Positions 36,442 to 47,100 of a DNA stretch of 64,000 bases are shown piece by piece. The notes under the pieces were generated by a model. It did no database searches. It saw nothing but the letters and a program-made list of their open reading frames with translations, and was not told where the DNA came from. The position numbers and the translations under genes are program-made. The stretch is taken from positions 46,467,811 through 46,531,810 of the forward strand of contig CM040085.1 in NCBI GenBank assembly GCA_022496805.1. Reading direction: 5' to 3'. How positions within the stretch are numbered: the stretch's first letter is position 1; each line of letters begins with the position of its first letter. The stretch is from Pohlia nutans. Taxonomy: Eukaryota > Streptophyta > Bryopsida > Bryales > Mniaceae.

Positions 36442-36971
36442 ATATCCCCTAAGTGTGCAAGGAGTCCCGTGGGGCCATGTTTGGTTGCTTTTTAGTCAAA
36501 CATTGATTTTCACCTAGTTCCTCATTTTAAATGAAAATAGTTCCAACTAAGAAAGTGTGGGGGCTATCTTCTACTTTCTCAAAATTGTTGAGTTTTTTTT
36601 ATAGCACTTTAAAGCCCAAAACCCTAAATTCCAGTATACACTGCAATAAAAGTTTTTCTATCAAATTTCATTTTATGTAAGCTCAAGAAGCATGCTACCT
36701 ACACCTTATTGTTCATCACTATTATTTACATTTTCCCTAAAAAATTCATATTATTACAAGCATTTTTGTAATTACTATGATTTTTACAAGAAAAAACTTT
36801 GAAAAATCTTATAAAATTCATTTTCATTTATGTAAATATTAAAAAAAGATGCAGATTAGTTTAACAAAAAAAAAGGATGAGAGAAATACCTGGACAATAT
36901 AATATATTTTAAAATGTGAGAAATTGATGAGGTTTGACTGGGTAGCTGTAGTGTAGACACTTAAGGGATAT
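36442..36971. mobile_element. piggyBac-like MITE pB-C copy 1, flanked by ATAT instead of TTAA
   Basis: Left ATAT, then CCCCTAAGTGTGCAAGGAG; right CACTTAAGGG, then ATAT; 530 bp. The body (GGGGCCATGTTTGGTTG, TCAAACATTGATTTTCACC, AAGCATGCTACCTACACC) matches 53214-54393 and 60807-61359. The same four bases on each side indicate duplication of a non-canonical target. Confidence 0.8.
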
Positions 36972-36972
36972 A

Positions 36973-37159
36973 TTAACCCCTAAATGACCGAGTGACTATT
37001 TTCTGGTCGCAACCCAAACAACAGTGACTGTCTATAATTAGAATATGACATTTTTGGAGTTTTGATTTTTTGTCAAAATTGGGGTAAAGATCATGTTCTA
37101 GTGTTGTTTGATGCATTTCATTTGCACTATCGAAGTTCACTTAGTCTTTTAGGGGTCAA
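36973..37159. mobile_element. piggyBac-like MITE pB-L
   Basis: TTAACCCCTAAATGACCGAG at the left and TTAGTCTTTTAGGGG followed by TCAA at the right; 187 bp, starting two bases after the right ATAT of pB-C copy 1. Confidence 0.6.
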
Positions 37160-37472
37160 AACCATGATACCAACCATTTTTATCTTTTACCCATAATCTT
37201 ACTTGATTTTGTGAGTGGCTACCTTTACTCTGAAAAAATGTGTTAAAAAGTAGATGGAATCATCAAAAACATACTAAAATCGATAATATTTGAATGAAAG
37301 TACCATATGATATTGTATTTCACTTTCTAGTTTGGCAAAAAATAATTTAAATTTTCAATAATTTTTCCATGTGTCGTTTCCACATTGATTGAGACTCAAA
37401 TGGATCTTGTGTGGAAATTTCATTTTAAACACCCAATTCCCTATTTCTGCACTTGGCCATATAATCATGCAT

Positions 37473-37738
37473 CTCGGGGAAATCACTTAGTGTAAATTTT
37501 GGGTACATATGAGCGAACAAAAGGTATTTAATGGGGGGCTATGAAATAATTGGAATATTTTACTATTTATAGTATACTCCATATATTTTATAGGAATATT
37601 CATATAATATTCCCAAATTGTTTTTAAAACACCCTATATTATTTCTATAAATTTATAATTTTTATCTCAAATGAATAAGAGACACCCTATATTTTTTCTC
37701 TCATAGTTATCTAAATTCTTGACAGTGACTACCCCGGG
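37473..37738. mobile_element. hAT-like MITE, copy 2
   Basis: Ends CTCGGGGAAATCACTTAG and GACAGTGACTACCCCGGG; 266 bp. Flanks TCATGCAT and TAATGCAC agree at six of eight bases. The related sequence at 22172-22200 (CACTTGGCCATATAATCATGCATTT) runs through this point without an insert. Body shares CATATGAGCGAACA, ACACCCTATATTA and GAATAAGAGACACCC (or complements) with 27233-27420. Confidence 0.75.
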
Positions 37739-38207
37739 TAATGCACTTGGCTTCCGGGCGCACTAAAAATTCAAACCGGTAGAAATTGCATGAAAATTTT
37801 GGCCAATTTTTTTCTTCTACAGATTTGGTTGCAAAAAGGATAATTTGGAAATTGTCGAGTCATTTTTTTCTTGAAAGTCATTACTTGTGCTTTGAATATT
37901 TTCTAATTGAATTCTATACTCAACAAAACTTTCCTTGAAATTGATCTTGACACATAGTATATTAGGAAAATACAAGAGGTTAGAGTTCTCAAACAAGAGG
38001 TTAAGTACACATCTTACAAAACCATATAAACATATTGTAAGCAATAAAAAGTAGGCCACAAATAGACAATTATGTTTTAAATATACATTTAGTATATAAA
38101 AACACTTTACTTGTTTACAATTTATAAGAATAGTACAAACTTTTAAATCAGTACCTTGACAACTAAGCTAGATAATAACATACTATATAGTAATGTACTC
38201 ATGTACT

Positions 38208-38600
38208 CTAATAAGAATCTAGCAACCTCTTGTCACCCATGCCTTCAATGTGCATTGCAACATATTCAAGTATGTGCGACTTCGCTTCATTTGGAATAGT
38301 GATTTGCTTCATCCGCACATAATCATATAGCGCCACTGTTGCATTTGTTGCTTCCTCCCTCCAAATAGCAACTCCACCATGACATTTCTTTACTATGTTA
38401 TCAAAATAGATTGTCCAACCTCTTCGAACAAACTCGTCAGAACAACGAGCTGAGCGATTCACTCCCCTATACAGAATCCATGAAATTCCACATGAACAAC
38501 ATCGTTGTCAACTCCAACAGGGCTTCCAAATGCACTAAGAAAAGGGAGAAAAAGAATGTGCGACCATGCACACTCAACCACCTGCACAAAAAATAAAACA
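38208..38600 (-). pseudogene. Unidentified coding-like remnant, probably frameshifted
   Basis: The minus strand reads VDNDVVHVEFHGFCIGE down to a stop near 38460. One frame over, it continues NRSARCSDEFVRRGW, then YFDNIVKKCHGGVAIWREE and ALYDYVRMKQITIPNEAK, ending ...KRLLDSY at 38208. The two parts look like one protein interrupted by a shift or an unseen intron. I do not recognise the family and would not exclude a transposon gene or a captured host exon. Confidence 0.3.
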
Positions 38601-38639
38601 AAAAAATTCATTAAACATCTATCTATTTGTCTTTTATTT

Positions 38640-38642
38640 ATA

Positions 38643-38687
<45 letters not shown>
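38640..38687. repeat. (TA)n microsatellite
   Basis: About 48 bases, with one TTTA interruption at the left. Confidence 0.95.
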
Positions 38688-38692
<5 letters not shown>

Positions 38693-38754
38693 GGGTCGCT
38701 AATGATACATAGCCGCCCCTTTGCTTTCTTCCTTTCGTAAAAAAAACATGCGTA

Positions 38755-39185
38755 TGTTCTCCCATACCCTCTCATAGCCGTCTCAAGAGTATATAAGGCA
38801 GCCATGGGAGAATGGGAGAACATATTTTTGAGGAGAAGATGGAATGGGGTCTGCGCGCGCGGACTCTCAGCCCCCGAAATCTTGGAAATTTTGGAAATCC
38901 CGGAAATCCTGGAAAAAAAAGTTTTTTTAATTTTTTTTTTTAAATTTAAAATTATTAATTTTTTTTGTTTGGGTGTGGCGGAGGGGATGAAGGTATGCGG
39001 CAACACACCCTCCGTCCTACGGTCCTTAAGAGAACATAAATATGTTCTCTCATACCCTGTCATAGGCGCTTCATGAATATATAAGGCGGCCATGGGAGCA
39101 TGGGAGAACATATTTGTATTCTCTTGAGGAGAGAATGGAATGGGGTTAGCGCGCGCGGACCCTCAGCCCCCGAAACCACGGAAAT
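38755..39185 (+). repeat. Duplicated promoter-like module with TATATAAGG and GCGCGCGCGG
   Basis: Two direct copies of about 150 bp (38755-38905 and 39040-39185). Each reads in order: TCTC(C/T)CATACCCT, TCATAG, TATATAAGGC, GGCCATGGGAG or GCCATGGGAG, GGGAGAACATATTT, GGAATGGGGT, GCGCGCGCGGAC, CTCAGCCCCCGAAA. The TATA-box-like word lies about 15 bases before ATGG. No gene follows directly. Confidence 0.7.
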
Positions 39186-39189
39186 TTTG

Positions 39190-39734
39190 GAAAAATAAAA
39201 ATAAAAATAAAAATAAAATAAACATAAATAATTTGGACGTGGCGGAAGGGCTGAGGGTACGCGACATTTGAATGTTGTTTTGAAGGATGGAGGAAGGAAA
39301 AAAACGCAACCTTAAGTACTTTTTGGTACACAAAAAAAGAAAAAAGAAAAAAGAAAATAAGAAAAAATAAATAAATTTCTTCTCCTATACAACGCATATT
39401 CCTTCAATGAAACTCCTACAAACAAAATGTAAACTACTAGAAACTCCAATCAAACATACATTCAAAGACATAGACACTATTGCTATACACCATGTTGAAT
39501 CAATTATACTACATAAAAGATGAGTAGAAAATAACCAACTACTACCAATTGAATAAAGCAGATTAATAAAATAGATGATGGAGAGGAGAAAAAGGAAAAA
39601 GGAGGGGAGAGGGCCGCTGGGACCTACTCTAAGCTAAAAAGGTAAAAAAAAAGGGGGGGGGGGCGCCAGGACCTATTCTAAGCTTAAAAGGCAAAAAGAG
39701 GGGGAGGGGGAGGGAAAAAAGTAAAAAGGAGGGG
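39190..39734. other. Low-complexity A/G-rich DNA, no gene
   Basis: AATAAAA runs near 39195-39230 and 39340-39375, and GGGGAGGG/AAAAAGG runs near 39590-39735, with the short repeat GACCTA(C/T)TCTAAGCT at about 39620 and 39670. Confidence 0.6.
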
Positions 39735-41473
39735 GAGGAGGAAAAATGAAAAAAAGAAAGAATTGAACGTTAAGATCTCCTCGACCGTGCATCTGCCGGC
39801 CACGTTCTTAGTACCGTCGAAAAGCTCTGGATGAGGAGAAGTGTACCAAAGTCAGTTTATCGCTTTTAGAGGTACATTTTAAGAGTTATGGATTTTTGAG
39901 TGATTTGTGACATCACAAATTGAATTAAATTATGAAATATGGAATTTGGGAAATTTTGATGTCATTCTTGGCATTGTCGGAAATCTCTTGGTGTGCACCA
40001 AAGTCATTTCGTAATTTTTGGAACTACAGTGTAAAAGTTATCGATTTTTAATCAAATTTCCTCACCAAAAATTGAATTAAACTATGGATAAATGAATTTA
40101 AAAATAAAATAAAAATAAAAAGCATGTCTAAATCACGGGGAACATTGACTCAACATCACCTGGTCGCATTAGTTGTTTTCTATAAGTCCAACATAAAAAA
40201 ATTACAATGATCGTTAATTTATAAAAGAAAGTAACAACAAAGAACTTTGTATTTAAGGTGAAAAATTGTTTTAAATTTAATTTATAAATCAAATGAAATT
40301 TCTTTGATAATTAAATTGATCTTGAATAGGCTTTAAAAATACTAAAATTTAACTTTCTAGAACAATGTTCAATGCATTGTATTATTTTAATTTGACGGTA
40401 AATGTTATAATTTAACAAAATTTTATTATATATATATATAAAATTTCTTAAGGTTTTAGGGTATCCTAAAAACAAGAATAAAATATCAAATCATTTAGCA
40501 TTATTGGAAAATAATATTTAAATAATGATAAATTGATTGTAAATTCTATATAATAAATGAGATAATCTAAATTGAAGTGAAAATAAATGAAATTATGTAG
40601 TAAAGTGAAGAATATACATAATAATTACAATAAGAGTTGTCATTTTATTTCTACAAAAAAACATGTGTAGAATTTGGACCTACATATCAAAATAAAAACC
40701 AATACTTTGTAAAAATCATCAATATGACAATTTGAATCTCCATATCATCATAGTTTTACATATGTGATAAAATCTATATACCAGTGTTGAATGAAATACA
40801 CATAAATAGAGCATGCTAATTTCTTTTGGAAATTGTAAGTAGTTTTTGCCGAATTTCACATAAGTCATTTTTGAAATTGCCAAAATGTTGAAAAATTAGC
40901 ATTTTTTCACATCTCAATATCATTTGAGTAATCGAGTGTGAGTTTTGGAGGAAGAAAGAATTGGTCTTGTGATCAAATTCATTCTAAGTCACTCCCAAAT
41001 GATATGGGATAAGAACTTGCAAGCCCATGTGAATTCTCACTACATCATATTTTTCAGTAGATTTTGGTGCACAATTGAGCATAGAAAAAAAATCTTATTT
41101 TGAAATATTTTGAACTAAGAAAAGTTAGAAGGCCAAGTCATCTTGCACCTCCAAAAAGAATTTTGTGATTTGAAGTTTTTATGAATAAGATATGGACAAA
41201 TTTCAGTAAGGTAGTGAAGAATGTGCATGAGTTGAATGATATGAAAATGTGCTGTGATCAGACTTTTGAGGCTCAATTGTGCATAGTAGACTAACTTATT
41301 TTGAGTACTGATCAACAAAGAAAAGTTTCACAATCAAGCAATCTTTGACCTCTAATTTTTTTTTTTTATGATCTGGAGTTTTTATGCTTGAGTTATGCAC
41401 ATTTTTGTAAAGGAGTTTAACCGGTTAACTTTAAAGCAATTGTCCTACTTTGTCCTATCCAAGAGTGAGACCC
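39735..41473 (+). repeat. 1.7-kb segment, first copy of a tandem duplication
   Basis: Aligns with 41531-43357 at a constant offset of 1,796 bases on the left (AATTGA(A/G)(C/T)GTT at 39761 and 41557) and 1,882 bases on the right, the difference being mostly an expanded TA run. It ends with AACCGGTTAACTTTAAAGC and TTTGTCCTATC. Short frames inside have no motifs. Confidence 0.9.
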
Positions 41474-41477
41474 CACC

Positions 41478-41511
41478 GGGGAGGGGGGTGGGGGGGGGGG
41501 GGGGGGGGGGG
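41478..41511. repeat. Poly-G tract
   Basis: GGGGAGGGGGGTG followed by 21 G. Confidence 0.95.
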
Positions 41512-41530
41512 TTGGGCGGAGAAAGGAAGG

Positions 41531-42225
41531 AGGAGGAAAAAAGAAAAAGAAAAAAGAATTGAGTGTTGAGATCTCCTCTACCGTGCATCCGCTGGCCAGG
41601 TTGTTGGTACCGTTGGAATGCTCTCGACGAGGAGAGGTGCACCAAAGTCATTTTATCGCTTTTAGAGGTACATTGTGAGAGTTATGGATTTTTGAGTGAT
41701 TTTTGAGATCACAAATTGAATTAACTTATGAAAAATGAAATTTGGGAGTTTTTGATGTCATTCTTGGCATCATCAGAAAGCTCTCAATGAGTAGGGGTGC
41801 ACCAAAGTCATTACGTAATTTTTGAACCTACAGTGTAAAAGTTATGCATTCTTAATAAAATTTCTTCATCATAAATTGAATTAAATTATGAATAAATGAA
41901 TTTTAAAATAAAAAGCAAAAGCATGTCTAAATCACAAGGAATATTGGGTCAACATCACATGGCCACACTAGTTGTTGTCTATAAGTCCAACATAAAAAAT
42001 TACAGTGATCTTTAATTTATATAAGAAAATAACAAAAACGAATTTTGTATTTAAGGTGAAAGAATTGTTTTAAATTTAATTTATAAATCAAATAGAATTC
42101 CTCAAATAATTAAACTGATCTTGAATATGCTTTAAAAATACCAAAATTTAACTTTCTAGAACAATGTTCAATACATTGTATATATTTCAATTTGATGGTA
42201 ACTGTTATAATTTATTAAACTTTGG

Positions 42226-42319
<94 letters not shown>

Positions 42320-43357
42320 CTTGACTTCAATTTATAAGGTTTTAGGATATAGTAAAAACAAAAATTAAAAATTAAATCATTTAGCATTATTGTAAAATAA
42401 TATTTTAATAATGATAAATTGATTGTAAATTCTATATAATAAATGAGATAATCCAGATTGAAGTGAAAATAAATGAAATTATCTAGTAAAGTGAAGAATA
42501 TACAAAATAATTATAATAAGAGTTGTTATTTTATTTCTACAAAGAAACATGTGTAGAATTTGGAACTACATATAAAAATGAAAACCAATGCTCTATAAAA
42601 ATCATCAATATGAAAATTTGAATTTTTATATCATCATAGTTTTATATATGTGATAAAATCTATATACTGGTATTGAATGAAATACACATAAATAGAACAT
42701 GCCAATTTTTTTGGAAATTGTAAGTAGTTTTTGCCAAATTTGACATAAATTATTTTTTGAAATTGCCAAAATGTTCAAAAATTACCATTTTTCACACTTC
42801 TTAATATCATTTGAGTAATCGAGTGTGAGTTCTGGAAGAAGAAAGAATTGGTCTTTTGATCAAATTCATTCAAGTCACTCCCAAATGATATGGGATAAGA
42901 ACTTGCAAGCCCATGTGAATTCTCACTACACCATATTTTTCAGTAAATTTTGGTGCACAATTGAGCATAGAAAATGATCTTATTTTGAAATGTTTTCAAC
43001 TAAGAAAACTTAGAAGGCCAAGTCATCTTCCACCTCCAAAAAGAATTTTGTGCTTTGAAGTTTTTATGAATGAGATATGGACAAATTTCAGTAAGGTAGT
43101 GAAGAATGTGCATGAGTTGAATGATAAGAAAATGTGTTATGATCAGACTTTCGAGGCTCCATTGTGCATAGTAGACTAACTAATTTTGAGTATTGATCAA
43201 CAAATAGAAGTTTCACAATTAAGCAATCTTTCACCGCCAAAAAGAATTTTGTGATTTGGAGTTTTTATGCTTAAGTTATGCACATTTTTGTAAAAGAGTT
43301 TAACCGGTTAACTTTAAAGCAATTGTCCTACTTTGTCCTATCTAAGAGTGAGTCCCA
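41531..43357 (+). repeat. 1.8-kb segment, second copy of the tandem duplication
   Basis: Same content and direction as 39735-41473, separated by about 57 bases including the poly-G tract. It holds a (TA)n run at about 42228-42317 where the first copy has only about six TA units (40428-40440). Confidence 0.9.
42228..42317. repeat. (TA)n microsatellite
   Basis: About 90 bases of alternating T and A. Confidence 0.97.
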
Positions 43358-44103
43358 TCAACATGACAAAACCCTAATTCACCATTTCGAAACAAGGCTG
43401 ACAAATTCGAGGTCCTGTGTGTTTAGTATCCAACTTCATAGAATCGACATGCACAAGAAAACGCACAAATTCTCTCCATCAACAACGTAACATATGCTCA
43501 CAATGAAATTGATACCGAGGAATTCAATTCTCCGAAATGCCGCAATCAGCTTCAGGCGATCCTCATCAAATGGCTCATGCAAGAATCAGAACATTGTTCC
43601 ACATCTTGAACAAATATTCTTGCATCTACTTCCAGCAGGAGAAATCCAGTAAAACCCAATAGAGCGATTGAACATGCAGTCACCTCCTGGACGTTGCTTC
43701 GGCTAATTACTTATGACAATTAAGGATCAAAACCTCAGTCTCCAATTCAGAGAATCAAGCTCCTGTCTCCAATTCAAAACAACACAAAATTCCGAAGATC
43801 GAGGCGCCAATCTCACTGCTTAGACAGCTTTGAAATGAGGCCTTGAACTCTTATTAAGTCTCATGATCGAAGAAGACGGAGCGCTTCCGAGGTGGCGATC
43901 TTGCACTGCCCCCTGCGCTTTATCATCCAGGTCTCATCCAGAGTTCCTCATCCTTCTTGGATCAATCACTCTCTTGGGTTCCAGATTGAGCTGGTTTTGG
44001 TTGGGGATTGAAGCTTTTTCTTTAGGAGGGGTGTTGCATTTGGAGGTTTGGTTGGCGGGGGATCGAAGGTTTTACTTCTTGGTTGGGGTGTCGCATTTGA
44101 GTT
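43358..44103 (+). promoter_or_regulatory. Upstream region of the organellar AsnRS gene
   Basis: Composition changes right after the duplication and becomes more balanced. No definite TATA box or start site could be fixed; the leader is probably GC-richer sequence after about 43860. Frames here overlap the leader and are not counted as genes. Confidence 0.35.
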
Positions 44104-47100
44104 ATGGCGGGCGCGGCGGCGATGGCGGCAGTAGCAGGGACGCGCTGCCCCTGTTTGCTCATGTCCTGTACAGGCCTGCGCTACGCTGCTCGTCGACCTC
44201 GCGCTCTCTCTTCCATAGCCTCGTCTTCGTTTGTTGCTCCTGTTAGGGTTCTGGCCACCCCGAGCCTGGGCAGAATTGCGCGGCGCGAGCTCAGTGTGGT
44301 GGCGAATGTTGGCGCGCCCGTGGAGGTCAAGGAATTTGAGCCTGTGCCATCTTCTTCTTCTTCTATTCCTGCGTTTCGCAAGAGGCTGCGAGTGGCGGAC
44401 ATCAAAGGGGGCGAGGACGGGGGTTTGAATCGCGTCGGGCAGACGTTGCTTGTGCGCGGCTGGGTGCGCACTTGCCGCTCGCAGAAGACATTCACCTTCA
44501 TCGAGGTAGTAATGCCATGAATTCCACTCATTCTTTCACACATTTCTGCATTCTTGATAGAGCTTTCCTCACAATTCTCGTCTCTGTCCCTTTTTCGTGA
44601 TACAGCCCTAAACAGAACGAGAAAGCGATTCTCATGTGAAAGTTGAAAGTGAATCAGTTGAAGTGTAGCTGTGAGTTGGAGAGATGTTATTGTACATCAA
44701 TGAATAGATTTGTAATAAAACGATTGTGCATCAACGGATTAGATTTGTAACAAAACAATTGTCGTCTCGCTCAGTGATTTCTGCATTCTTGATAGAGCTT
44801 TCCTCCCGATTTTCTCGTCTTGGTTGCAGGTCAATGATGGATCAGCAGTGTCGAACATTCAGGCAGTTGTAGGGTCCGATGTCGAAGGCTATGATCAGGT
44901 ACATGTGTGTTCTACTGTAGAGCTTAACCCCTGTAGAGCTTATCCCCTAAAGGACCAAGAAACCCGAACTGGGCCTCATGTTTTGAGTAGGTTCTATGTG
45001 GACTTCCTTTTGTTCAAATTTGTTTGTGTTTTGACCAACATATGCACTGTTCTTCACTGATTCTAGTGATATACAATCCAGTCTCATCTGAGTTATGTTT
45101 TCCACAATATGATCAATTGAACTTTTATGAATCCTTGGTCCTTTAGGGGTCGACTCTTTCAAGCATTTCAACCAATATGTAGGAGTCGGCTTGAGATCAC
45201 ACAAGAACCAAATATTTTTGTATGCAATCATTCAAAGTGGGAGGTTGTAGACAACTGCAGTAGATTTTCATTCAAAAATCATTTGGCCAAGTCATGCTTA
45301 CACTCAACTTGCGAATTGAAGACAAGACCTATTAGGTTACAATGTGTTAGTGACGAATTGCTAGCGATGTCCAATTGATTGAAGTGTGGCAGATTGAGGC
45401 AGGTCTGGTGAATACGGGTGCTTCAGTGGCGATTGAAGGTGTGCTGGTTGAGAGTCAAGGCGCAAAGCAGAAAGTGGAGCTCAAGGCCACAAAGCTCACA
45501 CTGGTCAGTAAATTTAATTGCTTTTGTCATCTTATTATTACTTTGGATTGCTACACTAATTTTATATTCATCATGAATGCAGTTACATAACGATTTTTTT
45601 GTGTGTAGGTAGGAGGCACAGATCCTGCCTCGTTTCCCATTCAGAAGAAGAAGTTGAGCCGGGAGTATCTGCGGACTGTTGCCCACTTGCGTCCCCGAAC
45701 CAACACTTTCGGTGCAGTACGTTGCCACACACACAACCTTCTTGCAATCCTGAATTTTATTAACATGGGTTTGAACCCTGAAGAACCCTAACTTTTAATT
45801 CACCAAAATCCGTGAAGAACATTGCATGTGCTGGTTAAAAAAGAACTAAAATTAAACAAAAGAAAGTCCCCTTATAACCCACTCAAAAGCGGTAAGAAAA
45901 CACAATTCTCCTGTTTATCTCCTCTTTGTTAGCCTTTTGATCAACACAAAGTTACATCTCTTCCCCTGTTTGTCTCCATGTTACAGAAACTTGAACCTTA
46001 CATTCTGTTTCATAATCTACTCACCATTCCCACTGTTCGCTGGTTATGTAGTTCTTTAGTTGTTAATTGATTTGCATCGTATAGTATCGGGACTTGCGAG
46101 TTGATTATGGTTCATATTTGTGGCAGGTGGCTAGGGTTCGAACTGCTCTTGCGTTTGCTACTCATCAGTTTTTCAAGGAGCACAGTTTTGTATGGGTGGC
46201 TAGCCCCATCATTACGGCATCTGATTGTGAAGGAGCTGGAGAGCAGTTCTGTGTCACCACTCTGGTACTATTACCAATCAATTCATTAATTGCAGACAGT
46301 ACACATGACAAGCTACATCCTTAATTTTAAATAATAGTACTCCTTTTTAAAACACTTATACCGATGCTAATTGAGCTACAGATTCCAAGTTCACATGAGG
46401 ACCCAAAGACACCCTTGTCAGCAATTCCCAGTACCAAGGAAGGTCTGATCGACTGGTCCCAGGTATGTGAACTCACATCTTTCTCTCGAATCTGCTTTTA
46501 TAAGCTTTGTATGAGGAAAACTGTTGTACTCCACCCATTGTATTGCAATATGTTTGAGCGGTTGAAAAAATACAGTTGAGTGTTGCTTTCAGTGCGAGTA
46601 AAATTTCTCACATATATTATGCCTTGAGTGGTATGTGATTTATGGGCATCTATCTCTGACATTGGGAAGGGCATGATCTGCAGGACTTTTTTGGGAAGCC
46701 TGCTTTTCTCACAGTGTCTGGACAGCTCAACGGGGAGACTTATGCCACGGCTTTGTGCGACGTATGTCCACTTCAACCAGTCCTCAAACCAGACCAGCTG
46801 ATGTCCTTTTTCCCATTCCTTTGCTGAACATTTTCTTGACATGTTGCAGGTCTATACATTTGGACCTACTTTCCGAGCTGAAAACTCAAACACTACCAGA
46901 CATTTGGCTGAATTTTGGGTATACCAACTGTTTCATTACTAAGCCCATGTGCTTCTTGTTGTTACTTATATTTTGATGGGCATCTTGTGTAGGTACTGAT
47001 TTCTCTATGTGGTTCTGTCAGATGATTGAGCCAGAGCTTGCATTTGCTGATTTGAAAGATGATATGGCATGCGCCACCGCCTATCTCCAGTATGTTGTAT

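Noticed and set aside
41445..41651. Minus-strand frame with a poly-Pro stretch
   Set aside because: Produced by the poly-G tract at 41478-41511.
43863..44246. 127-codon plus-strand frame upstream of AsnRS
   Set aside because: It overlaps the AsnRS leader and first exon in another frame and shows no motif.
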